A stretch of DNA of 64,000 bases, taken from positions 44,534 through 108,533 of the forward strand of contig NZ_MKKY01000076.1 in assembly GCF_002091955.1 (NCBI RefSeq), in the 5' to 3' direction. This document shows positions 8,003-16,719 of the stretch, one piece after another. The notes beneath the pieces are model-generated. The model had not been told where the DNA came from. It saw only the letters and a list, made by a program, of their open reading frames with translations, and ran no database searches. The position numbers and the translations under genes were made by a program. Source of the stretch: Rhodococcus sp. 1168 (GTDB lineage: Bacteria; Actinomycetota; Actinomycetes; Mycobacteriales; Mycobacteriaceae). Position 1 is the stretch's first letter, and every line of letters begins with the position of its first letter.

Positions 8003-9520
8003 TCAGGAGAGCGCGTGCCCCAACTCTGCAGCCTGAGCAGTCAGCTGCGGACCGTCACGGGCGACGACCACGTGATCGCAGATCCGCTCGTACTCTCCCA
8101 TCGAGCAGGATGCCTGATCCCAGTAGCGTCGTGATTCCGGAGTGATCCACGCCAACCGGTGCACCTTCGAACGGATCTTCTCGAGTTCGTCGATCCCCGG
8201 TGGTCGACCGTTGCAGCGGCCGTCTCCGACGATGATGACAGCGGTGCGCTTGTTCAGAACATCGCCGTACTCGTCGAGTAGATTCGTGAAGGTTTTACCG
8301 TAATCACTGCTCGCTTCGAGATCCAGACGCTCGTCGGCCAACACTGCTGCCAACGCACCATCGCCGGTGCTACCGAGCAGTGTGGTGGTCACATCTACCG
8401 GCGAGTCGACGAAGCCCATCACGGTGCACCGATGGGCCCTCCTGTGCATGGCTTGCGCGAGCCGCAGCGTGAACGCCGTGATCGGCCGGACCGACAGCGA
8501 CACATCGGCCAAAACCAACAGCCTGACCTTGTCCGCCACCGGCGTTCTGGTCACCAAGTGAAACGGGATGCCATCGGTCCCCAGACTCGCTCGAACTGTC
8601 CGACGCATGTCGAGGGGCCCTCGCGAATGCTCCCGAGGCCTCGGACGTGGCTTGCCTCGCATCCGGCGCAGCACCTCGTGACTTGCTCGATCGATCTCGG
8701 CATGACGCTCGGTGGCCCGATCGGTCACATCCAACGGGTCCGGTGTGGACAGGGTCCCGGTCAGCTGGGCGAGTGCAGCTACGAATGCGTCGACAGCATC
8801 GGTGATTCGGTCGAGTTGTGCCGCCGACAACGGCCCCGAATCGGTCCCGTCGCCGTAGACGCTGCGCGGGTCGTAGGCGTCGAACCACGCCAGAATGCTC
8901 GCCGGGTCGTCCCAACTGACCGTCCCCGCCACGGCACCGCTGGTACTCGACGCCAACTCCCCCGCGGCAGTCGATCCAGAACGTTCGAGATCGACGGTGT
9001 ACGTCACACCCCTTCTGCCCATGTCGCCGTCGGTATCCACCGAAAGGTCATGATCCTCGGAGGACAGACTGATGTCGTCATCGTCCTTGTGCGGATTGAA
9101 GCCCTTGTCCGCTTCCGGGGCGTCGAGGAGATCACCGATTTCCACTGCTCGCTCGTTGTACTCCGCGTACTTAGCCGCTTCCTGATCCGCGCCGACGTCG
9201 AGATCACTGGGCAACCCGCCGGCCACCTGCGCACCCAACGCTTGCCGGGCAGACTCCGTCGCGGATTCGCTGGCCACGAGGAACAGCGAATCGAACGCCC
9301 GATCGAAACCATCCTGCTCGTGCGCATACTTCGCGCACGTGGCCCGCAGGGCCGCACGAAGAACCGTGAGGTCGCGGGCGCCGATCAGGCTGAGAACGCG
9401 TCGAACTTCGATCACTTCGGCTGCAGAGGATGCGACGCCGTGGACTCGCAACGTGCGTCCGAACACCGCCGACAGCACATCCAACACGATCGACGGCGAA
9501 AATGTCGGTGCACCAGTCAT
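8003..9520 (-). CDS. VWA-domain protein (CoxE/MoxR-partner type)
   Basis: A 505-residue protein with a helical N-terminal half, an acidic stretch around 135-170 and a C-terminal von Willebrand A domain. The metal-dependent adhesion motif DxSxS is at D339-S341-S343 (ADVSLSV). Such proteins work with MoxR AAA+ ATPases as chaperones in metal insertion or enzyme activation. It overlaps moxR by ATGA and is the third gene of the mdo-moxR-vwa operon. The probable client is the methanol dehydrogenase, which is an inference from linkage. Confidence 0.82.
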   Translation of the reverse strand: MTGAPTFSPSIVLDVLSAVFGRTLRVHGVASSAAEVIEVRRVLSLIGARDLTVLRAALRATCAKYAHEQDGFDRAFDSLFLVASESATESARQALGAQVAGGLPSDLDVGADQEAAKYAEYNERAVEIGDLLDAPEADKGFNPHKDDDDISLSSEDHDLSVDTDGDMGRRGVTYTVDLERSGSTAAGELASSTSGAVAGTVSWDDPASILAWFDAYDPRSVYGDGTDSGPLSAAQLDRITDAVDAFVAALAQLTGTLSTPDPLDVTDRATERHAEIDRASHEVLRRMRGKPRPRPREHSRGPLDMRRTVRASLGTDGIPFHLVTRTPVADKVRLLVLADVSLSVRPITAFTLRLAQAMHRRAHRCTVMGFVDSPVDVTTTLLGSTGDGALAAVLADERLDLEASSDYGKTFTNLLDEYGDVLNKRTAVIIVGDGRCNGRPPGIDELEKIRSKVHRLAWITPESRRYWDQASCSMGEYERICDHVVVARDGPQLTAQAAELGHALS

Positions 9521-10554
9521 TTTCGTATCCCGATGCCACCCTTTTCGCGGCCGCCATGGCCACGAAAAGCGGAGGCGGTGGTATTCATCGGCGCTCCGAG
9601 TGAGCTTTCAGCAGGCGTGAGCTTGTCCGGCACAGCCCCTGCGAGCGCCAGTTTCATGTCGGAGGAATATTTGACGAGAGCGGAAAGCAGGTACTTCTTG
9701 GTTTCCTCGGTATGACCGAGAACGGCTGCTATCCGAGCCGCGTCGATGACCTCCGAGATGGAGGGGCTCTTCCGCAACGGGAGTTCGCGCAGCTCGGCTG
9801 CCAATGCCACGACGTCGGCGGCGACCTTCACCGGTACTTCGGGAGCGCGGGCCGTGACGATCTCCCGCTCTCGCTGCGGCGTCGGGTAGTCGAGATGAAA
9901 GTGCAAGCAGCGACGCTTGAGTGCAGAGGAAAGTTCGCGCGTATCGTTGGAGGTCAATATAACCCACGGGTCACTACGGGCGGTGAATGTGCCCACTTCG
10001 GGAATGGTGACCTGCTTTTCGGCCAGAACCTCGAGCAACAGTGCTTCCATGGATTCCTCGGTGCGGTCGACCTCGTCGACAAGGAGTACCACCGGTTCCT
10101 CGGACAGCACGGATTCGAGCAACGGACGAACCGCGAGGAATGCCTCGGAATACAAACCGAAGTCTCTGGCTGCCAGCAACTTCGATGCTTCGTCGATGTC
10201 GGTGATGTGTTCGGTCAGCGCGCCGATATGCTCTCGCAGCATCTGCACGTGCAGGAGCTGCTTGGCATAATCCCATTCGTACAGTGCTCGGTTGTCATCG
10301 AGGCCCTCGTAGCACTGAAGCCGTACGAGCTTGCGCCCGCTGGCCGCCGCGAGCGACTTCGCCAATTCCGTCTTCCCAACGCCCGCTGGGCCTTCCAGCA
10401 GTAATGGTCGATCCAAGGCGGTCGCCAGATGAACCACGGTAGCGAGATCGTCATCGGCGATGTAGTTCTGCTCGCCCAATGCTCGTTGGAGATCCGTCGC
10501 GTCGACGAATCGGACGGTCCCCTCGTCGCTATGCACTGTCGACAGCCTTGTCAT
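9517..10554 (-). CDS. MoxR-family AAA+ ATPase
   Basis: A 345-residue AAA+ ATPase. Walker A GPAGVGKT is at residues 55-62, Walker B LLLVDEVD follows, then sensor 1 LTSND and the arginine region SSALKRRC. The MoxR family members act with VWA proteins as metal-insertion or enzyme-activation chaperones. The ATG at 10554 was chosen. The open frame continues to 10647, but that part covers the intercistronic hairpin and lacks family similarity. About 108 bases separate it from mdo, and they contain a 17-bp stem. Confidence 0.86.
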   Translation of the reverse strand: MTRLSTVHSDEGTVRFVDATDLQRALGEQNYIADDDLATVVHLATALDRPLLLEGPAGVGKTELAKSLAAASGRKLVRLQCYEGLDDNRALYEWDYAKQLLHVQMLREHIGALTEHITDIDEASKLLAARDFGLYSEAFLAVRPLLESVLSEEPVVLLVDEVDRTEESMEALLLEVLAEKQVTIPEVGTFTARSDPWVILTSNDTRELSSALKRRCLHFHLDYPTPQREREIVTARAPEVPVKVAADVVALAAELRELPLRKSPSISEVIDAARIAAVLGHTEETKKYLLSALVKYSSDMKLALAGAVPDKLTPAESSLGAPMNTTASAFRGHGGREKGGIGIRK

Positions 10555-10601
10555 TGGTGTCCTTCTCGTAGGTGTGTGGCCCGAACGACCGAGTTCCTGC
10601 A

Positions 10602-10639
10602 GGCGTGGTCGGGTGCACGTAGGTGCACCCGACCACGCC
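10602..10639. repeat. Perfect 17-bp intercistronic hairpin between mdo and moxR
   Basis: Left arm 10602-10618 and right arm 10623-10639 are exact reverse complements (core GGTCGGGTGCAC) with the four-base loop GTAG. There is no T-run after it on either strand, so it is not a classical rho-independent terminator. Located between a gene expected to be very highly expressed (mdo) and its accessory ATPase, it probably sets the ratio by processing, stabilising or partly terminating the transcript. Confidence 0.75.
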
Positions 10640-10662
10640 GACAGCACGTTGGTGACTGCCGA

Positions 10663-11934
10663 CTAGTAGGACTCGTTGATGGCGTGCGAGATGACCGGGA
10701 GCATGGACTCGACGGTGACTTCCCGAGGATTGCCCGGTGTGCACCAATCGTCCTGGACGTGCTCGGAGATCTTGAGTACCGACTTCTCGTCGCCCTTGAT
10801 CACGTCGCCCTTGCCTGCGTATTTTCCGGTGTTCATCCGGTTCTTGCCGTAGGTTGCCGATCGGATGGAGCCGAAGTTGTCGGGGATACCGACGTCCTTG
10901 GCGAGTCGAATCGCGGCCTCGACAGCGGCGTCGGCAGCCTGAACTGTGGTCATGTTCCTGGTGTCGACTCCCATGGCCACGGCAATTTCGGCGTAGCGCT
11001 TGTAGCGAGAGGGCAGATTGTATTCCCACACCCGCGGCAGGGCGATGGCATTGTTCAGCCCGTGCGCACTGTCGTAGAAGGCACTGATGGCATGCGAGAT
11101 GGAGTGGATGACGCCGAGTCCACCGGAGTTGAACGCCTGGGTCGCAATGTACTGGGCATTCATCATGCCCTCGCGAGCCTTCAAATTACCCGGGTCGTAG
11201 ACGGCCTCGCGAAGATGCTTGGACACCAGGCCGATCGAGTAGATGGCATTGCCCAGTGAGGGCGCGAAGTCGAGACGTGACACGTACGGCTCGGCGCCGT
11301 GGGCCAGGACGTCGAATCCGCAGAATGCCGTCCACTGTTGCGGGCACGTGTAGTACAGGAGCGGATCATCGAGTGCCAGAGTCGGAGTCGATGCCTCATC
11401 GAAAGCTAGCCACTTGTGCGGCTTGTCCATGTTGGACGTATCGGTGATCACGTAGGCCCAGGAAGTCTCCGAACCGGTTCCGGCTGTGGTGGATACGGCG
11501 ATGTGCGGCGGATTCTGCTTGTTGGTGGACTTGGAAAATCCCTCGAACTCGTTGATGTTTCGGCCGTCATGAGCGACGACGACGCGGATACCCTTGGCTG
11601 CGTCGTGGCTGGAGCCGCCACCTACCGAGATGACGCTGTCGCACTTTTCCTTTTGGTACAGAGCGGCACCGTCCATGACGTTGTAATCCTTGGGGTTGCT
11701 CTCGATCTTGTCGTAGAGAACAACCTCGACGCCCTGGTATTCGATCTTGCCGATCAGTTCTTCGATGATGCCGGACCCGCGGAGTCCGGTGGTAACGAGC
11801 AGGGCGCGCTTGAAACCGAGTTCCTTGGCCTCGACACCGAGCATGTCGTGAGCACCGACTCCCAGCTTGGCGCGGGGCAGCGGGTGGAACTCCTTGATCG
11901 GAAACTCCCAGATCTGATTGAGCTCGATTGCCAT
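10663..11934 (-). CDS. mdo: NDMA-dependent methanol dehydrogenase (mycofactocin-linked)
   Basis: A 423-residue iron/zinc alcohol dehydrogenase of the NDMA-dependent methanol dehydrogenase type (Mdo/Mno, ThcE). The opening MAIELNQIWEFPIKEFHPLP and the ending LPVISHAINESY are characteristic. GGGSSHDAAKG and STTAGTGSETSWAYVI bind the tightly held NAD, and FDVLAHGAEPYVS and HSISHAISAFYDSAHG carry the metal ligands. Members keep NAD bound and use mycofactocin as the in vivo electron acceptor, consistent with the mft genes 8 kb away. ATG at 11934 has GGAG six bases before it. The open frame reaches 12000 without family similarity. Confidence 0.92.
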   Translation of the reverse strand: MAIELNQIWEFPIKEFHPLPRAKLGVGAHDMLGVEAKELGFKRALLVTTGLRGSGIIEELIGKIEYQGVEVVLYDKIESNPKDYNVMDGAALYQKEKCDSVISVGGGSSHDAAKGIRVVVAHDGRNINEFEGFSKSTNKQNPPHIAVSTTAGTGSETSWAYVITDTSNMDKPHKWLAFDEASTPTLALDDPLLYYTCPQQWTAFCGFDVLAHGAEPYVSRLDFAPSLGNAIYSIGLVSKHLREAVYDPGNLKAREGMMNAQYIATQAFNSGGLGVIHSISHAISAFYDSAHGLNNAIALPRVWEYNLPSRYKRYAEIAVAMGVDTRNMTTVQAADAAVEAAIRLAKDVGIPDNFGSIRSATYGKNRMNTGKYAGKGDVIKGDEKSVLKISEHVQDDWCTPGNPREVTVESMLPVISHAINESY

Positions 11935-12066
11935 CGGTATCTCCTCGGTGTGTATTGATTGCGTGGACACCGGCTGTGATCGGCGTCTCACTGATGACAA
12001 CTCTGTCGACCCGAACGTGCTGTGTGAACAGATACCGACGCGAACCCTGCCTTCGCCGACCGTGAA

Positions 12067-12082
12067 CTACCCGATCGGGCAG
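12067..12082. promoter_or_regulatory. 16-bp palindrome upstream of mdo, copy 2
   Basis: CTACCCGATCGGGCAG, the reverse complement of the element at 7968-7983. CGTGA one base to its left and a further G to its right are also shared. It is 133 bases upstream of the mdo start. The shared element links the mdo-moxR-vwa operon with the adh-kinase-regulator operon. Confidence 0.6.
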
Positions 12083-12148
12083 GGCGGGGTGCTGCTCGGC
12101 CGAACAGGACATGTGAAGATCGACAGAAGAGAGACGAGATTGCTAAAC

Positions 12149-12162
12149 TAGAACACGTTACA
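12149..12162. promoter_or_regulatory. KstR-type operator upstream of the KshB-like gene
   Basis: TAGAACACGTTACA fits the published KstR consensus TnnAACnnGTTnnA at all eight defined positions. It lies 24 bases upstream of the reductase start at 12186, where a repressor would block initiation. KstR is the TetR-family repressor of cholesterol catabolism in mycolic-acid actinomycetes. The repressor gene itself is not in this window. Confidence 0.75.
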
Positions 12163-12185
12163 ATTGATCGAGAGGACACCACCGA

Positions 12186-13241
12186 ATGACGACAGTCGAT
12201 GTGCCCCACGGCTCCAGATCCGTACTGCTCACGGTGGCGGATGTAATCGTAGAATCGGCCGATGCCCGGTCGATCGTCTTCGATATCCCCGAAGACGCCA
12301 AGGACAAATTCGCATACAAGCCCGGGCAGTTCCTCACCCTTCGTATTCCGAGCGACCGGACCGGCTCGGTCGCCCGGTGCTATTCCTTGGCGAGCTCACC
12401 GCACCGCGACGCTCTCCCGAAGGTGACGATCAAGCGCACGGCCGACGGTTACGGATCCAACTGGGTATGCGACAACGTGAAGGCCGGCGACACCATCGAG
12501 GTGCTCCCCCCGTCGGGAAGATTCACCCCTGCCGATCTGAACGATGATTTCCTACTGTTCGGCGCAGGATCGGGAATCACGCCGGTGGTCTCGATTTTGA
12601 AGTCCGCATTGGGAGAGGGCACCGGGAAGGTCTTCCTCTTCTACGCCAATCGCGATGGGGACTCGGTCATCTTTGCCGAAGAACTTCGGGCTCTCGCAAC
12701 CGAATATCCCAGCCGACTCGTCGTCCTGCACTGGCTCGAATCACTGCAGGGCATTCCGACGGTCGATCAACTGGCAGCATTCGCAGCACCGTTCCGCGAG
12801 TACCGCGCTTTCATGTGTGGGCCCGCGCCCTTCATGGACGCGGTGCACAAGGCCCTGTCCTCGGGCGGGTTCCCCCGCGAGAACGTGCACAGCGAGGTGT
12901 TCCTCTCCCTCGCCGGGGACCCGTTCACCGACGCCCCCGAGATCGAACTGACCGACGATGACACTGCGTCCGCTGCAACCGTCGAGGTCGAACTCGACGG
13001 CGAGACTCACACCCTCTCGTGGCCACGGAAACAGACACTCGTGGACGTGATGCTGGCCGGCGGACTCGACGTTCCGTACTCCTGCAGAGAGGGCGAATGC
13101 GGATCCTGCGCGTGCACCCTCTCCGTCGGCGAAGTGACGATGGACAACTGCGAAGTCCTCGACGACGAGGACATAGCCGAGGGCTTGATCCTCGGCTGCC
13201 AAGCTCACCCGGTCAGTGACAACCTGAAGATCGAGTTCTGA
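12186..13241 (+). CDS. kshB: 3-ketosteroid 9-alpha-hydroxylase reductase (KshB-like)
   Basis: A 351-residue flavin/iron-sulfur reductase. The FAD domain has RCYSLASSP (FAD) and GYGSNWVCD, the NAD domain GAGSGITPVVS and MCGPAPFMDAV, and a C-terminal plant-type ferredoxin carries CREGECGSCAC plus a distal Cys in GLILGCQ. It passes electrons from NADH to the Rieske oxygenase KshA, which opens the steroid ring system. The block LTVLHWLESLQG-like (LVVLHWLESLQGIP) is shared with mycobacterial KshB. The upstream KstR operator supports the steroid role. A reductase for another Rieske oxygenase is possible, since kshA is not adjacent. Confidence 0.8.
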   Translation: MTTVDVPHGSRSVLLTVADVIVESADARSIVFDIPEDAKDKFAYKPGQFLTLRIPSDRTGSVARCYSLASSPHRDALPKVTIKRTADGYGSNWVCDNVKAGDTIEVLPPSGRFTPADLNDDFLLFGAGSGITPVVSILKSALGEGTGKVFLFYANRDGDSVIFAEELRALATEYPSRLVVLHWLESLQGIPTVDQLAAFAAPFREYRAFMCGPAPFMDAVHKALSSGGFPRENVHSEVFLSLAGDPFTDAPEIELTDDDTASAATVEVELDGETHTLSWPRKQTLVDVMLAGGLDVPYSCREGECGSCACTLSVGEVTMDNCEVLDDEDIAEGLILGCQAHPVSDNLKIEF

Positions 13242-13270
13242 CGCCGGCGGAAATATCAGCGCTGGGGAAA

Positions 13271-14554
13271 CTACCGAGGCCCGCTTTCGCGCCGTGATGC
13301 GATGCCGAATCCGACGGCCGAGACCAAGGCCAGCAGGATCACGAATCCGCCGTACACGAGGGCGGTCTGCTCCAAGCCGAAGAGGTGTACGGCAAATCCC
13401 CCTACGACGGCGGGCAGACTGAATGCCAAGTAGCTGATGGCGAAGGTCGTCGCGAACATCCTTCCACGATCGGCTGCGGGGACGATTGCGCCGAGCGTAC
13501 GCATGGCTCCGAGAAATGCGCTGCCCCACCCTGCACCGGCGACGACAGTACCGATGAAGTAGAGCGCGACTATCGAGGTACTCACTGCGACAAGGGAAAT
13601 CGCCACGCCGGTCGACAGGACGAGGGCACCGGCGATCATGACGGTGCGCGGTGTGCGATGTCGCACGAACGCGGCGGCCAGGGATCCGGAAAAGAAGAGC
13701 GCGAAGCTTTCGAGTCCGCCGATGATGTGATTGTCGATTCCGAAGACCGACCGGATGATCGACGAACCTAGGGAAAGATGAAATCCGCCCAAGGACCACG
13801 TTGCGACGAGGGCGGGAACGATCAACAGGAATGGTGTCCTGATATCTGCTGGTACCGCCATCCGCGGGAGCACCAAACGTGCAAGATGCCGCTTCGACTC
13901 CACTCCTCGGAGCGCGGATGTTTCGGGTAGGAACGCAAGGGCGACAGCGAGAACTACCAGCGCTCCGATGAGCATGGCGTACACGAGGACCGTCGGGGCC
14001 GGGGCGAGTTGCACCAGCAATCCGGCGCCGAGCGCGCCCGAAGCCAAACCCAGCGAGGGTGCGACGCTGTTCACGAGCGGACCAGCAGTGTTCGACGGCT
14101 GGAGATCGACCACTGCTGCATTCATCGCGCCGATTGCGGCACCCGCGGCAAGTCCTTGCACGATGCGCGCGGCGATCAGACCTGCAACGCCGTCGGCCAC
14201 GATGAAGAGCAGCAGGCTGACCACGAGAAGAGCGACCGAACCCACCAGAATCGGCTTCCGCCCTACGTGATCGGACAGACCCCCGACGGTGAGCAGAGCT
14301 GCGAGCAGCGCCAACGCGTAGACCGCGAAAACCACGGTCAATGTCGTCGAGGAGAAGCCCCAGTTGCTCTGATAGATCGGGTAGAGCGGGGACGGTGCTG
14401 CCGAGGTCGCCATGGTTACGAGGTAGGTCAGACCTACGACCCAGAACGCGATACCGTGGGGCAGTCGACGCGGCATCCTGGTGCGAGGGGAAATGGCGAT
14501 GTCCGACTCGACGTTGACCACGTAGGTCCCTACTTCCGCTAAAGCTACGATCAT
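13271..14554 (-). CDS. MFS transporter
   Basis: A 427-residue major facilitator protein with about 12 hydrophobic segments. The cytoplasmic loop motif LSDHVGRKPIL between helices 2 and 3 is the MFS signature. Likely a drug or metabolite exporter, substrate unknown. A -10-like TATACC on the minus strand (14568-14573) lies only about 14 bases upstream of the ATG, which would give an almost leaderless mRNA. Alternative starts at about 14515 (GTG) and 14476 (ATG) remain possible. It is convergent with the reductase gene on its left. Confidence 0.8.
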   Translation of the reverse strand: MIVALAEVGTYVVNVESDIAISPRTRMPRRLPHGIAFWVVGLTYLVTMATSAAPSPLYPIYQSNWGFSSTTLTVVFAVYALALLAALLTVGGLSDHVGRKPILVGSVALLVVSLLLFIVADGVAGLIAARIVQGLAAGAAIGAMNAAVVDLQPSNTAGPLVNSVAPSLGLASGALGAGLLVQLAPAPTVLVYAMLIGALVVLAVALAFLPETSALRGVESKRHLARLVLPRMAVPADIRTPFLLIVPALVATWSLGGFHLSLGSSIIRSVFGIDNHIIGGLESFALFFSGSLAAAFVRHRTPRTVMIAGALVLSTGVAISLVAVSTSIVALYFIGTVVAGAGWGSAFLGAMRTLGAIVPAADRGRMFATTFAISYLAFSLPAVVGGFAVHLFGLEQTALVYGGFVILLALVSAVGFGIASRRESGPR

Positions 14555-14612
14555 TGCTTTAACTAACGGTATACCTGCCTGGTCTCCGGTGCCGAAAGCG
14601 CGGCCCGCACGC

Positions 14613-15383
14613 TCACTGGTGGATCGACTGTTCGCTCAACAACCGGCCTTCGCGGTGCGCGAGCGCACTGGCTGGAAGCTCCCCCGCACGGCCGCTGAGG
14701 AACACAGTCAGCTCACTCGACCCGGCAGCGAAGTCGCCCACCGAGTCGATCCGCCGAAGTGTCTGCCGGGCAACGGCCTCTGCGCTGTCGAACAGGCGCA
14801 CGTTGTCCGGCAACAGAGAAGTGATTTCGTTCGATACCAACGGATAGTGAGTACAACCGAGAACTACGGCATCGACATCTGTCGGCGTAGCAGCGACCGC
14901 AGTGCGGATCGCCGCAGAGATCGCCTCCATCTCGCCCCGGTCGATGGAGTCCGCGAGACCGTGACACGCGACCGAAGTGACGGACCGGCCCGTCGCGAAC
15001 TCCTCTATCAAGCGCGCTTGATACGCACTGGCCGTCGTTGCGGCCGTTGCCCAGATCGCGATCCGATCGCTTGCTGCCGCAGCAGGTTTGATCGCTGGGA
15101 CGGTGCCGATCACCGGAATCGCGTCACCGAGGTGGCGTCGTACATGCGCCAAGGCAGTCACACTCGCGGTGTTGCATGGCAACACGATCACCTCGGCACC
15201 CGATGACACGGCGCGATCGGCAGCATTCACCACGCGATCGATCACCCATGCATCAGGCTTCGGGCCCCATGGGGCCTCGTCGGGATCCATCAGCAGAATC
15301 AGATCGAGCTCGGGACGCAGCTCCCTCAAGCGTGCAGCCGTCGGCAGCAAACCGAGCCCCGAGTCGATCAGTCCGACTATCAC
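14613..15383 (-). CDS. Aspartate/glutamate racemase-family protein, divergent MurI
   Basis: A 256-residue cofactor-independent racemase. The two catalytic cysteines are present in LPCNTASV and GCTHYPL, and the N-terminal DSGLGLLPT replaces the usual DSGVGGL. The region after it (LMDPDEAPWGPK) replaces the canonical GDTARVPYG-type block of glutamate racemase. It may be a second, divergent MurI or a racemase for another acidic substrate. It is followed closely by metB upstream and MFS downstream, with no obvious peptidoglycan partners. Confidence 0.65.
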   Translation of the reverse strand: MIVGLIDSGLGLLPTAARLRELRPELDLILLMDPDEAPWGPKPDAWVIDRVVNAADRAVSSGAEVIVLPCNTASVTALAHVRRHLGDAIPVIGTVPAIKPAAAASDRIAIWATAATTASAYQARLIEEFATGRSVTSVACHGLADSIDRGEMEAISAAIRTAVAATPTDVDAVVLGCTHYPLVSNEITSLLPDNVRLFDSAEAVARQTLRRIDSVGDFAAGSSELTVFLSGRAGELPASALAHREGRLLSEQSIHQ

Positions 15384-15391
15384 TGCGTGTG

Positions 15392-16597
15392 TCAGCCGAG
15401 TGCCTGCTCGAGATCGCCGATGAGATCAGCAGCGTCTTCGATACCTACCGACAAGCGAACGAGATTATCGGGAACCTCGAGCAACGACCCTGCCGTCGAT
15501 GCATGAGTCATGGCTCCGGGGTGTTCGATGAGTGATTCCACACCACCGAGGGACTCCGCGAGGGTGAAGATCTCGGTGCGAGCGCAGAAGTCGAGCGCTG
15601 CCTGCTGACCGCCGCCGAGCAGCACCGAAATCATGCCGCCGAAGCGTCGCATCTGCTTTGCCGCGACATGATGCGAAGGGTGTTCCGGCAATCCGGGATA
15701 GATGACCTGTGAGATCGCCGGGTGACTGTTCAGCATCTCGACGAGCTTCTCGGCATTGTCGCTGTGACGCTCCATTCGCAACGCGAGCGTCTTGATGCCG
15801 CGCAGGGTCAGAAATGCGTCGAACGGTCCTGGCACTCCACCGGCCCCGTTCTGCAGAAACGCGAAGGCCGCGTCGAGCTCTTCGTCATCGGTGATCAGTG
15901 CCCCGCCGACGACGTCCGAGTGTCCGCCGATGTATTTCGTCGTCGAATGCAACACGACGTCTGCACCGAGCGCAAGTGGCTGCTGCAAGTAGGGCGAAGC
16001 GAAAGTATTGTCCACGACCAGCTTCGCGTTCGAGCCGTGAGCAACTTCTGCGAGTGCCTCGATGTCGCCGATGTTGAGCAGCGGGTTGGTCGGTGTCTCC
16101 ACCCACACCAGCTTGGTATTCGGCCGGATCGCCTGACGAACGGCATCGACATCGGACACTGCAGCGACGGAGTACTCGATACCCCACTGGGTGAAGACCT
16201 TGTCGATCAGGCGGAAGGTGCCGCCGTAAGCATCGTTCGGGATGACGAGGTGGTCGCCGGGTCGCAGGGTCGCACGAAGGAGGCAGTCCGTGGCCGCCAT
16301 GCCCGACGAGAACGCTCGGCCGTAGGTGCCGGATTCGATCGCGGCAAGGTTGGCTTCGAGCGGCCGACGCGTCGGGTTTCCAGTACGGGCGTACTCGAAC
16401 CCACTACGCATGCCGCCGACGCCGTCCTGAGCGAACGTCGAGCTTGCATAGATAGGCACGTTGACCGCACCGGTCAACGGGTCGGGCTCGTACCCCGCGT
16501 GCACCGCCTTGGTGGAAAACCCCTGCTTATCACCCTGGGTCGTTCCGCTAGCTCCGCTCCCGGACGTGCTGTCTGCCTTGCTGCGCTGCTCACTCAT
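15392..16597 (-). CDS. metB: Cystathionine gamma-synthase
   Basis: A 401-residue PLP enzyme of the Cys/Met metabolism family. The PLP lysine is in VLHSTTKYIGGHSDVVGGA, the phosphate-binding segment in SSGMAATDC, and the substrate arginines in EYARTGNPTRRPLE. It joins O-succinyl- or O-acetylhomoserine with cysteine, or runs as a gamma-lyase. ATG at 16597 was chosen because upstream sequence in the same frame belongs to the divergent promoter. With cbs on the same strand it reproduces the cbs-metB pairing of M. tuberculosis, here with gcdH inserted. Confidence 0.9.
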   Translation of the reverse strand: MSEQRSKADSTSGSGASGTTQGDKQGFSTKAVHAGYEPDPLTGAVNVPIYASSTFAQDGVGGMRSGFEYARTGNPTRRPLEANLAAIESGTYGRAFSSGMAATDCLLRATLRPGDHLVIPNDAYGGTFRLIDKVFTQWGIEYSVAAVSDVDAVRQAIRPNTKLVWVETPTNPLLNIGDIEALAEVAHGSNAKLVVDNTFASPYLQQPLALGADVVLHSTTKYIGGHSDVVGGALITDDEELDAAFAFLQNGAGGVPGPFDAFLTLRGIKTLALRMERHSDNAEKLVEMLNSHPAISQVIYPGLPEHPSHHVAAKQMRRFGGMISVLLGGGQQAALDFCARTEIFTLAESLGGVESLIEHPGAMTHASTAGSLLEVPDNLVRLSVGIEDAADLIGDLEQALG

Positions 16598-16719
16598 GGC
16601 TTCAAGACTAATAGGTGCAGGAAATGGGTAGCCTGCGGGAGACTCAGCCGCACGAGATTTTCGGCGGCAACACTCATTCAAGCCAGCGGAGAACACCGCC
16701 GGAAGAAACGAGGCACACC

